The position numbers were made by a program, and so were the translations under genes. The notes beneath the pieces were generated by a model. It saw only the letters and a program-made list of their open reading frames with translations, searched no databases and was not told where the DNA came from. From JANLSE01 sp038214135 (GTDB lineage Bacteria > Chloroflexota > Chloroflexia > Chloroflexales > Roseiflexaceae), in the NCBI GenBank assembly GCA_038214135.1, contig JBBQSD010000158.1, forward strand, positions 1 to 12,959: a DNA stretch of 12,959 bases. Direction: 5' to 3'. Shown piece after piece: positions 1 through 5,852 of the stretch; the first letter of the stretch is position 1, and each line of letters starts with the position of its first letter.

Positions 1-1
1 G

Positions 2-580
2 CTGGTTGATCTGCAATATGACATCGATGCCGATTATATCTCCGTCGATAGCTATCGCGGGGCATATGCTGCGACCAAGCATCTGATCGAACTGGGGCAC
101 CGCCGAATCGGGATCGTCTATAATCGCCAGGATATTCCCGTTGGGTTGGTTCGCTTGAGTGCCTATCAGGCAGCGCTTCAGGATTATGGTATTGCCTTCG
201 ATCCGGTATTGGCATTGCCAGGGAAGTGGGGAGTGGCGAGTGGCAAAGAAGGGGCAGAGCAGTTACTTGCGTTATCCGAACGGCCAACTGCTATCTTTAC
301 TTGTGATGACCAAATGGCAATTGGCGCGTTGCAGACGATCTATCGCCACGGGTTGCGGGTTCCAGAAGATATCTCATTGGTTGGCTTTGATGATATCGAG
401 TATGCCCAATACCTGCACCCACCGCTGACCACCGTTCGGCAACCATTGCGGGAAATGGGCTACACTGCTGGAGAGCATATCTGCCGGATGATTGATGGAA
501 CAATGATTGGGCGGTTACAACTGACGCTAGCATCTACGCTGATTATTCGCGATTCAACAGCACCGCCAGCGAATCTTTGA
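2..580 (+). CDS. LacI-family transcriptional regulator, C-terminal part
   Basis: This is the effector-binding (periplasmic-binding-like) domain of a LacI/GalR regulator, a cytoplasmic DNA-binding repressor that responds to a sugar. The frame is open from base 2, so the gene starts upstream of the window and its helix-turn-helix is not seen; 192 residues are visible. Family hallmarks are SVDSYRGAYAATKHLIELGH followed by RRIGIV, then PTAIFTCDDQMAIGALQ, the VPEDISLVGFDDIEYAQYL block and the PLTTVRQPLREMG block near the end. A TTG at 146 could be mistaken for a start, but the homology runs well upstream of it. The stop codon overlaps the -35 box of the promoter for the downstream transport genes. 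The regulator is therefore probably the local repressor of that operon, which is an inference from position. Confidence 0.95.
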   Translation: MVDLQYDIDADYISVDSYRGAYAATKHLIELGHRRIGIVYNRQDIPVGLVRLSAYQAALQDYGIAFDPVLALPGKWGVASGKEGAEQLLALSERPTAIFTCDDQMAIGALQTIYRHGLRVPEDISLVGFDDIEYAQYLHPPLTTVRQPLREMGYTAGEHICRMIDGTMIGRLQLTLASTLIIRDSTAPPANL

Positions 581-606
581 CAACATGGCGGTCATGTCCG
601 TATAAT
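577..606 (+). promoter_or_regulatory. Consensus sigma-70 promoter of the transport operon
   Basis: TTGACA (577-582) and TATAAT (601-606) both match the housekeeping consensus perfectly and are 18 bp apart. The -35 box overlaps the TGA of the LacI gene (578-580). The spacer contains a short dyad, ACATG-GCGGT-CATGT (583-597), placed where a repressor would block RNA polymerase. It does not look like the classic LacI-family operator with a central CG, so its role as an operator is a guess. Transcription would start near 613, giving a leader of about 55 nt before the ATG at 669. Confidence 0.75.
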
Positions 607-631
607 TGGCAGTATCCCCATCGGAAATCAG

Positions 632-650
632 GCTCCTGCAACACAGGAGC
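632..650 (+). promoter_or_regulatory. Leader hairpin upstream of the propeller gene
   Basis: GCTCCTG (632-638) and CAGGAGC (644-650) form a perfect 7-bp stem with a CAACA loop inside the predicted 5' leader. No T-run follows, so a classical terminator is unlikely. The stem contains the only AGGAG-like sequence near the start of the next gene, but that lies 19 nt from the ATG, farther than a normal ribosome-binding site. It may stabilise the mRNA or bind a regulator; the function is unknown. Confidence 0.45.
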
Positions 651-668
651 AACTAGACTGGTGAACCC

Positions 669-1925
669 ATGCAGCGTAGCGTGCTGGTCATCTCGGTCAT
701 CGTTATTATCGGGGCGATCGCCTACATGGCGACTCGGCCTGTTGCTGCACCAGCGGCCACACCCAACGGGGTGAGCGTGCCAACGGCAGCGGTAGCGCTT
801 GATCAGAGCACTGTTTTTGGTCCAACGCAGGCCGATAGTGGCCCAGCTACGTCGACCTCCAGTCCTGGCGACTGGATGATGGAAGGTAGCAACCCGGCAC
901 GCACCCGTACAACACCAGCCATCCTGAACATCCCACTGAACCAACGCCGCGAGATTGGGATTGCTGGTACGGATGAAAACGCCTCACCGCCAGTGATCAC
1001 CCGTGGCATGCTTTTAACCGAAACCTCAAAGAACCTGCGGGCCTTCGATCTTGCGACAGGCCAGCAGCGCTGGGTCTTTTCCGAGGTGGGATCGTATATC
1101 TCGCCTGCCGTCGCTGGCGAACGGGTGTTCATCCGCGCAGAGGCGGATAATAAAGGCCAGCTCTACGCACTCAACCTACGCACCGGCCAGAAGCTCTGGT
1201 CATTCACACCGCGGCGAATCAGCAGCTCGGTGAACAACTACTATGGCGGACATCTTACTTCACCGGTGATCATCAGCGATGTTGTGTTTGTTGGTGCTGG
1301 CAAAGAGGTGTATGCGCTTGATGCTGCCACTGGCGCAACCCGCTGGGAATTCGCAGCCCAGGATTATATTACCTCATCACCCGCGATTGCCAATGGTCAG
1401 ATCTATATCTCCGACTTTCGCTATGTCTATGCCATCGATCAGCAAAAGGGTACGTTGCGCTGGTCGTTCCCGATTGAAACCGCCTTCTCATTTTCATCAG
1501 TTGCCACCGATAAGACGTTGCTGATCGCCAGCGGCAAGAAGCTGATTGCGCTCGATAGTATCACGGGAACACAGCGCTGGCAGCTTGCCATTGCTGGCCA
1601 ATCGCTAATTCCTGCTGGAGCCGATGCAACGCGCGCCTATGTGAAATCGACCGAGACACTGATCGCGCTCGATCTTGTTACTGGCAAAGAATTATGGCGC
1701 TTCCATGATCTGAACTATGTTTCACTGCCAGTCCTCTCTGGCTCACAAGTTTATATTGTGAGTGGAGCTGGTGTCGATACGGTGATCAACGCACTTGATG
1801 TTGAAAATGGCACCAGCATCTGGAAGCAACCAGTTCAGAAGCTGGCGAATACCGCCCCAGTCATCGCTGGGGGTGCAATCTATGTTCGCACCAACGATGG
1901 GCGAATCTTGGCATTTTCAAGCTAG
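669..1925 (+). CDS. Membrane-anchored PQQ-like beta-propeller protein (BamB-like fold)
   Basis: The 418-residue protein has an N-terminal hydrophobic segment (about residues 4-20, VLVISVIVIIGAIAYMA), likely an uncleaved signal anchor that places the rest outside the cytoplasm. A low-complexity Pro/Ala/Thr stretch follows. From about residue 123 there are regularly spaced PQQ/quinoprotein-type repeats (A-x-D-x-x-T-G-x-x-x-W), at about 123, 165, 214, 253, 292, 331 and 373, with a last partial strand near 413. This implies a seven- or eight-bladed propeller such as BamB or the quinoprotein dehydrogenases. No dehydrogenase active site is evident, so it is probably a binding or scaffold protein. 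It is the first gene after the consensus promoter and sits 15 bp upstream of the first permease. The ATG lacks a clear Shine-Dalgarno (only GGTG at 659-662). Confidence 0.88.
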   Translation: MQRSVLVISVIVIIGAIAYMATRPVAAPAATPNGVSVPTAAVALDQSTVFGPTQADSGPATSTSSPGDWMMEGSNPARTRTTPAILNIPLNQRREIGIAGTDENASPPVITRGMLLTETSKNLRAFDLATGQQRWVFSEVGSYISPAVAGERVFIRAEADNKGQLYALNLRTGQKLWSFTPRRISSSVNNYYGGHLTSPVIISDVVFVGAGKEVYALDAATGATRWEFAAQDYITSSPAIANGQIYISDFRYVYAIDQQKGTLRWSFPIETAFSFSSVATDKTLLIASGKKLIALDSITGTQRWQLAIAGQSLIPAGADATRAYVKSTETLIALDLVTGKELWRFHDLNYVSLPVLSGSQVYIVSGAGVDTVINALDVENGTSIWKQPVQKLANTAPVIAGGAIYVRTNDGRILAFSS

Positions 1926-1940
1926 GGAAGGAGTAGTCGC

Positions 1941-2930
1941 ATGGCGGTACAGACAGCCGCAAGGCCGCGGGAGCGTTTCAGCCTCATCCCGAAGGGGAAG
2001 CTGGCGCGTAGTGAGGCACTATGGTTCTGGTTTTTCATCATGCCGTGGGTGATTGGATTTCTGGTGTTCACGCTTTACCCGATTGTTGCATCGTTCTACT
2101 ACAGCCTGACCCGCTACAACATCTCGAGCGACCCGGTCTTTATCGGCTTTGATAACTATGTCAGTCTCGCAAACGACCGCGTGTTCTGGAAATCGATCCA
2201 GGTGACGACCTACTACACATTGCTCAGCGTACCAACCGGCATCACACTTGGGTTGCTGCTGGCTGTATTGCTCAATCAGAAAGTGCCATTGCTTGGTGTC
2301 TTCCGGACGATCTACTATCTGCCGACTCTGCTTGCCGGTAGTGTTGCTGTGGCAGTGCTGTTCAGCTGGATCATGAACCCCACCTTCGGAATCATTAACC
2401 TCAGCATCCGCAGCTTGGTCGGGCCAGACGGATTCATCCCACTTGGCATTACCGGCCCACGCTGGTTACAGGATGAGAACTGGGTCATGCCGTCCTATGC
2501 GATCATGGCACTGTGGGCCTTTGGTGGAACGATGCTGATCTACCTCTCGGCACTACAGGGTGTACCAACCGCCCTGTATGAGGCAGCCGAGATCGATGGT
2601 GCCAGCCGCATCCAGCAGTTCTTTAATGTGACCCTACCAATGATTTCACCAGTGATTCTATTCACTTTTATTACCGGAGTCATTGGTGCATTCCAGCAGT
2701 TTACCGCTGCCTATGTCATCGCTGGCGGCTCCACCCTCGGCACGCCCAACTATGCCTCAATGTTCTACAATCTGTATCTGTTTGTGAATGCCTTCACCCG
2801 TTACCGACTCGGAGTAGCGTCGGCACAGGCATGGATTTTGTTGGTTATTATTTTGCTCCTGACCATGCTGATGTTCTGGGTTTCACGGCGCTATGTCCAC
2901 TATGAGTCGGATGAACAAGGGGGAATCTAG
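1941..2930 (+). CDS. Sugar ABC transporter permease, MalF/UgpA type
   Basis: This 329-residue inner-membrane permease of a carbohydrate-uptake (CUT1) ABC transporter forms half of the translocation pore. About six hydrophobic segments are visible, near residues 28-51, 89-112, 124-147, 183-207, 236-260 and 297-315. The cytoplasmic EAA loop that docks on the ATPase reads EAAEIDGASRIQQFFNVTLP from residue 214. The N-terminal pattern PWVIGFLVFTLYPIVASFYYSLTRYN (split here: PWVIGFLVFTLYPIV, then ASFYYSLTRYN) is typical of MalF/UgpA-like proteins. A strong AAGGAG (1928-1933) lies 7 nt before the ATG. The gap to the propeller gene is 15 bp and to the next permease 21 bp, so the three are surely co-transcribed. 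The substrate class is not determinable. Confidence 0.95.
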   Translation: MAVQTAARPRERFSLIPKGKLARSEALWFWFFIMPWVIGFLVFTLYPIVASFYYSLTRYNISSDPVFIGFDNYVSLANDRVFWKSIQVTTYYTLLSVPTGITLGLLLAVLLNQKVPLLGVFRTIYYLPTLLAGSVAVAVLFSWIMNPTFGIINLSIRSLVGPDGFIPLGITGPRWLQDENWVMPSYAIMALWAFGGTMLIYLSALQGVPTALYEAAEIDGASRIQQFFNVTLPMISPVILFTFITGVIGAFQQFTAAYVIAGGSTLGTPNYASMFYNLYLFVNAFTRYRLGVASAQAWILLVIILLLTMLMFWVSRRYVHYESDEQGGI

Positions 2931-2951
2931 ACCGAACAAAGGAGTACATCG

Positions 2952-3851
2952 ATGGCAACATCAACACCAACGACCCCAGCCAGCACACTTGCTCGCAGTA
3001 GAACCCGCTCAAGCAGGCATAGCCGTGATCTGGTGATCACAATCATTGCAACCACTATCTGCATCTTAGGAATGATCGTTGTCCTGTTTCCGTTGGCCTG
3101 GATGATCTCGACTTCGCTGAAGACTAGAGCCGAGGTGCCGAAGTTCCCCCCGATCTGGATTCCAGCGATTCCACAGTGGGATAACTACCGTGTAGCACTC
3201 TCACCACCAAATAACTTTGCGGTCTATTTTAAGAACACCATGTTCTATGCCGTTGGCGCAATGCTTGGCGAACTAATTTCATCATCATTGGTCGCCTATG
3301 GTTTTGCACGGCTACGAGCACCTGGCAAGAACACAATCTTCGTGCTTGTGCTGGCAACCATGATGCTGCCAGGTTGGGTGACACTCATTCCGCAGTATAT
3401 TATGTTCTCGAAGGTGGGCTGGATCGACACCTTCTACCCATTGATCGTGCCAAGGTTTTTCGGCAGCGCCTACCTGATCTTCCTGCTACGGCAGTTCTAT
3501 CGAAGCCTGCCAAAGGATTATGAGGAAGCCGGGCTGATTGATGGGGCGAACTTCCTGGGCATCTGGTGGCGAATCATCTTGCCGCTCTCGCTACCCGCGC
3601 TTGGTGCAGTTGCGATTATGAGCTTCATGTTCCACTATTCAGATTTCAGTGGCCCGCTGATCTATATTACCAGCCAGACCAACTGGACAATGTCGCTCGG
3701 ATTACAACAGTTCCGGGCACCATTTGGTGGTACGGCCTTCAACCTGCTCATGGCAGCTTCGGTCACATCGATCCTTCCGCCGGTGGTTCTGTTCTTCCTG
3801 GCTCAGCGCTATTTCATCCAGGGCATTGTTGTTTCGGGTGTGAAGGGGTAG
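2952..3851 (+). CDS. Sugar ABC transporter permease, MalG/UgpE type
   Basis: This 299-residue partner permease has a basic, Ser/Thr-rich N-terminus, then a first membrane helix at about residues 27-50. The FPLAWMISTSLKTRAEVPKF block is characteristic of the MalG branch. The EAA loop reads EAGLIDGANFLGIWWRIILP from about residue 192. Six membrane segments are expected and visible as hydrophobic runs. AAAGGAG (2938-2944) lies 7 nt before the ATG. The gene ends directly at a repeat element that separates it from the binding-protein gene. It would pair with the upstream permease in one pore. Confidence 0.95.
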   Translation: MATSTPTTPASTLARSRTRSSRHSRDLVITIIATTICILGMIVVLFPLAWMISTSLKTRAEVPKFPPIWIPAIPQWDNYRVALSPPNNFAVYFKNTMFYAVGAMLGELISSSLVAYGFARLRAPGKNTIFVLVLATMMLPGWVTLIPQYIMFSKVGWIDTFYPLIVPRFFGSAYLIFLLRQFYRSLPKDYEEAGLIDGANFLGIWWRIILPLSLPALGAVAIMSFMFHYSDFSGPLIYITSQTNWTMSLGLQQFRAPFGGTAFNLLMAASVTSILPPVVLFFLAQRYFIQGIVVSGVKG

Positions 3852-3852
3852 T

Positions 3853-4041
3853 CCCTCACCCCCTGCCCCTCTCCCACATTGGGGAGAGGGAAGTCGTAGC
3901 GGAACCATCTCTAGCCCCTCGCCCTTTATGGAGGGAAGTCGCAGCGGAACCATCTCTAGCCCCTCGCCCTTTATGGAGGGGAGTCGCAGCGGAACCATCT
4001 CTAGCCCCTCGCCCTTTATGGGAGAGGGGTTGGGGTGAGGG
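3853..4041. repeat. 189-bp palindromic intergenic repeat element
   Basis: The ends are inverted copies. CCCTCACCCC...CCCCTCTCCCA at 3853-3876 matches the complement of TGGGAGAGGGG...GGGGTGAGGG at 4019-4041, with one indel and two mismatches. Inside the left end CCCTCTCCC (3867-3875) pairs with GGGAGAGGG (3882-3890). The middle is filled by 45-bp tandem units. No transposase is present, so this resembles a REP/MITE-type non-autonomous element. It lies between two genes of one operon. A second element at 12663-12768 ends in an almost identical sequence. Confidence 0.8.
3886..4021. repeat. Tandem repeat, 45-bp unit, about three copies
   Basis: GGAACCATCT begins at 3901, 3946 and 3991, exactly 45 bp apart. 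Two full units (3901-3945, 3946-3990) differ at one base (GGGAAG versus GGGGAG). They are flanked by a 15-nt partial copy on the left, with one T/C difference, and a 31-nt partial copy on the right. Because 45 is a multiple of three, the array keeps several long frames open on both strands. Those frames are not genes. There are no spacers, so it is not a CRISPR array. Confidence 0.9.
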
Positions 4042-4082
4042 TAAGTACGCATCCTTACTCGGCGATCTTTTGTCGCCGCTGA

Positions 4083-4143
4083 CTGATAGAATCCAAATCA
4101 GGCTAAGGAGGTCTATGGAACGTGTCGCTGGTCGCCCTGATTT
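4083..4143 (+). promoter_or_regulatory. Alternative hairpins in the binding-protein leader
   Basis: AAATCAGG (4095-4102) is perfectly complementary to CCTGATTT (4136-4143). The loop holds the strong ribosome-binding sequence TAAGGAGGT (4104-4112) and the ATG at 4115. The same left arm can instead pair through ATCAG (4097-4101) with CTGAT (4083-4087), so the two folds exclude each other. A further small stem, CGGCGA/TCGCCG (4060-4065/4073-4078), lies upstream. An attenuator-like switch is possible but rests only on complementarity. Confidence 0.35.
4084..4092 (+). promoter_or_regulatory. Possible extended -10 promoter for the binding-protein gene
   Basis: TGATAGAAT fits an extended -10 (TGnTATAAT, one mismatch). 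No good -35 box is seen 16-18 bp upstream. Transcription would start near 4099, just before the strong ribosome-binding sequence at 4104. This would allow extra expression of the binding protein over the permeases, which is common for such transporters. Weak evidence. Confidence 0.3.
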
Positions 4144-4180
4144 ACAGATTGCACAAGAAGCAAAGGAGCACTCCGCATGA
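4115..4180 (+). CDS. Possible 21-residue leader peptide, coupled to the binding protein
   Basis: The short ORF reads MERVAGRPDLQIAQEAKEHS plus a final A. It follows TAAGGAGGT (4104-4112), a perfect anti-Shine-Dalgarno match, although only 3 nt separate GGAGG from the ATG, which is tighter than usual. Its TGA (4178-4180) overlaps the ATG of the binding-protein gene (4177-4179) as ATGA, the classic arrangement for translational coupling. The peptide is charged, has no signal or membrane segment and is not recognised. It may be a regulatory leader, a small protein or a chance ORF. Confidence 0.35.
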   Translation: MERVAGRPDLQIAQEAKEHSA

Positions 4181-5658
4181 AGTTCAAGCAGCTTCCCTGG
4201 ATCGCACTCATCACGGCCATGACGCTCGTTATTAGCGCTTGTGGTGGCGCACAGCAGCCAGCAGCGGCTCCAACCGCTGCCCCAGCTGCTGCAGCCCCAA
4301 CGGCAGCCCCGGCTGCTGAAGCCCCTGCCGTCGCGCCAACACAGGTGATCGAATTTGCCCAGGAACCAACCGCCAACCAGAAGGTCATCGTTTGGATGGT
4401 TCGTACCGGCATCGACGAGAACAAGTGGGAACGCGATGTCATATTGCCAGCCTTCGCCAAGGCTCAACCAGATATCTTCGTCAAAGTCATCAACATTAAC
4501 CAGCCGGATATTGCCGTCAAGCGTGAGGCGATGATTGCGGCCAAAGAACCACTGCACGTTTGGAGCACCAACTGGGGCGGCGATGGCTTTGCCAGCGACC
4601 GCTATCGTGGCCTGATTACCGACCTGACCCCGCTGATCGAGCGTGATAAGTTTGACATGACCGACTTCCTGCCCGACGTGCTTGCGATCTATAAGAGCGA
4701 GGGCAAGCAGTGGGGCATCCCGTTCTTGACAACTGGCTCGTACATCTATTACAACCAGAAGTTGTTCAAGGATGCTGGGGTTGAGTTCCCAACCACCAAT
4801 TGGGACGATAAGAGCTGGACCTGGGATGCATATGTCGCAACGGCCAAGAAGCTGACCAAGAATACCGACGATATCAACAAGGCCATATTCGGTGCGAACA
4901 CCTCAATGCTCAATCTGGAAGGTCCACCAATGCTGTTCGGCCACTTCGTCTGGCCGGACGATGCCTATAGCACTGGCTTCGCCGACAAGGTCACCGTCAG
5001 CGATCCGCAGTCGATCATGGCCTTCCAGAAGTTCCACGATCTGACCTATGTCGACAAGGTAGCACCCGACGCGGCTGCCACCCAGGCACTTGATCAGCTT
5101 GGCGGTGCATTCCAGAGCGGCAGGCTAGCCATGGTCATGAGTGGTGGCTGGGGTCACTGGGCCTTCAAAAATCTGATCGACGACCCGAATGGCTTCTGCT
5201 GGGGCGTTGCACCGATGCCATGGGGTACGCCAGACGCCAAGATCCGCACGGTAATCTTCACCGACCCGTGGGTGATTACAGCTGGTATGGATGCAGCAAA
5301 CACGGATCTGGCCTGGACCTTCGTCAAGTTCTTGACATCGAAGGAGCAACAGGCATCCTACACCAACACGACCGGCACACCACCAGTGCGTGGTTCGTTG
5401 CTGGCGGATTACTACAAGCTGTACTCGAAGTGCATGGACCCAGCTAAGTCGAAGGAGGCCTTCGAGGGCGCGTTCACCCACGGTCGTGAGTCCTCAAATC
5501 ACTTGATCGTCAAGTTTGACGAGCTAAGCCAGACCTGGGGTAATATCCTGGATCCGTTCTGGAGCGACCCGAACGGTAAAGCGGCCGATGTCCTGCCGCA
5601 GGTAGAAACGGCAGTCAACGAGACGCTTAAGAGGATCAAGACTGAGCTCAAGCCGTAG
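4177..5658 (+). CDS. Extracellular sugar-binding lipoprotein of the ABC transporter
   Basis: This 493-residue family 1 solute-binding protein delivers a carbohydrate to the two upstream permeases. The N-terminus MKFKQLPWIALITAMTLVIS leads to a lipobox I-S-A-C, with the lipidated Cys at residue 22. An Ala/Pro-rich tether (about 26-53) follows, a style common in Chloroflexota lipoproteins. The mature part shows typical binding-protein features: KVIVWMVRTGIDENKW near residue 68, the WGIPFLTTGSYIYYNQKLFK hinge/ligand region, MVMSGGWGHWAF, and PWVITAGMDAANTDLAWTFV near the end. AAAGGAG (4162-4168) lies 8 nt before the ATG. The extra length over the family's usual 400-450 residues comes mostly from the tether. 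No ATP-binding subunit follows. Confidence 0.94.
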   Translation: MKFKQLPWIALITAMTLVISACGGAQQPAAAPTAAPAAAAPTAAPAAEAPAVAPTQVIEFAQEPTANQKVIVWMVRTGIDENKWERDVILPAFAKAQPDIFVKVININQPDIAVKREAMIAAKEPLHVWSTNWGGDGFASDRYRGLITDLTPLIERDKFDMTDFLPDVLAIYKSEGKQWGIPFLTTGSYIYYNQKLFKDAGVEFPTTNWDDKSWTWDAYVATAKKLTKNTDDINKAIFGANTSMLNLEGPPMLFGHFVWPDDAYSTGFADKVTVSDPQSIMAFQKFHDLTYVDKVAPDAAATQALDQLGGAFQSGRLAMVMSGGWGHWAFKNLIDDPNGFCWGVAPMPWGTPDAKIRTVIFTDPWVITAGMDAANTDLAWTFVKFLTSKEQQASYTNTTGTPPVRGSLLADYYKLYSKCMDPAKSKEAFEGAFTHGRESSNHLIVKFDELSQTWGNILDPFWSDPNGKAADVLPQVETAVNETLKRIKTELKP

Positions 5659-5748
5659 GATCCATGTATTCAGCTATCAGCATGCAGCTCTTGGGTTAGT
5701 GGAAGACATTCGTAGCACATTCTGACGGCTAATCATGGTTTACAACAG

Positions 5749-5780
5749 ATGGGTGGTGGTACGGTCGTACCACCACCCAT
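5749..5780 (+). terminator. Strong hairpin ending the transport operon
   Basis: ATGGGTGGTGGTACG (5749-5763) and CGTACCACCACCCAT (5766-5780) are perfect complements, giving up to 15 bp of stem around a GT centre. It lies 90 bp after the binding-protein stop and 72 bp before the next possible ATG. The sequence after it (TATACAGACA) is not T-rich, so it is not a textbook intrinsic terminator. It may act with Rho or protect the 3' end of the upstream mRNA. It could also be read as a palindromic repeat. Confidence 0.55.
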
Positions 5781-5852
5781 TATACAGACAAGTTGTAGGA
5801 TACACCTCTACACTTAGGTCGTACCTTCATGGCTCCATACGAGGATCATCCA

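Noticed and set aside
3886..4021. Possible CRISPR array
   Set aside because: The units are contiguous 45-bp repeats with no unique spacers and there are no cas genes.
3566..4180. 204-codon + ORF covering the end of the permease gene and the repeat array
   Set aside because: It overlaps the permease out of frame and its middle is the 45-bp repeat, whose length keeps frames open. Only the last 21 codons have start signals of their own.
4122..4230. GTG start at 4122 using the strong TAAGGAGGT with better spacing
   Set aside because: The resulting frame is not that of the binding protein, ends within it and has no recognisable content.
3702..4557. Long minus-strand ORFs over the repeat array and binding-protein start
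   Set aside because: They translate the repeat and the complement of the Ala/Pro-rich tether; composition is low-complexity and the + strand genes are certain.
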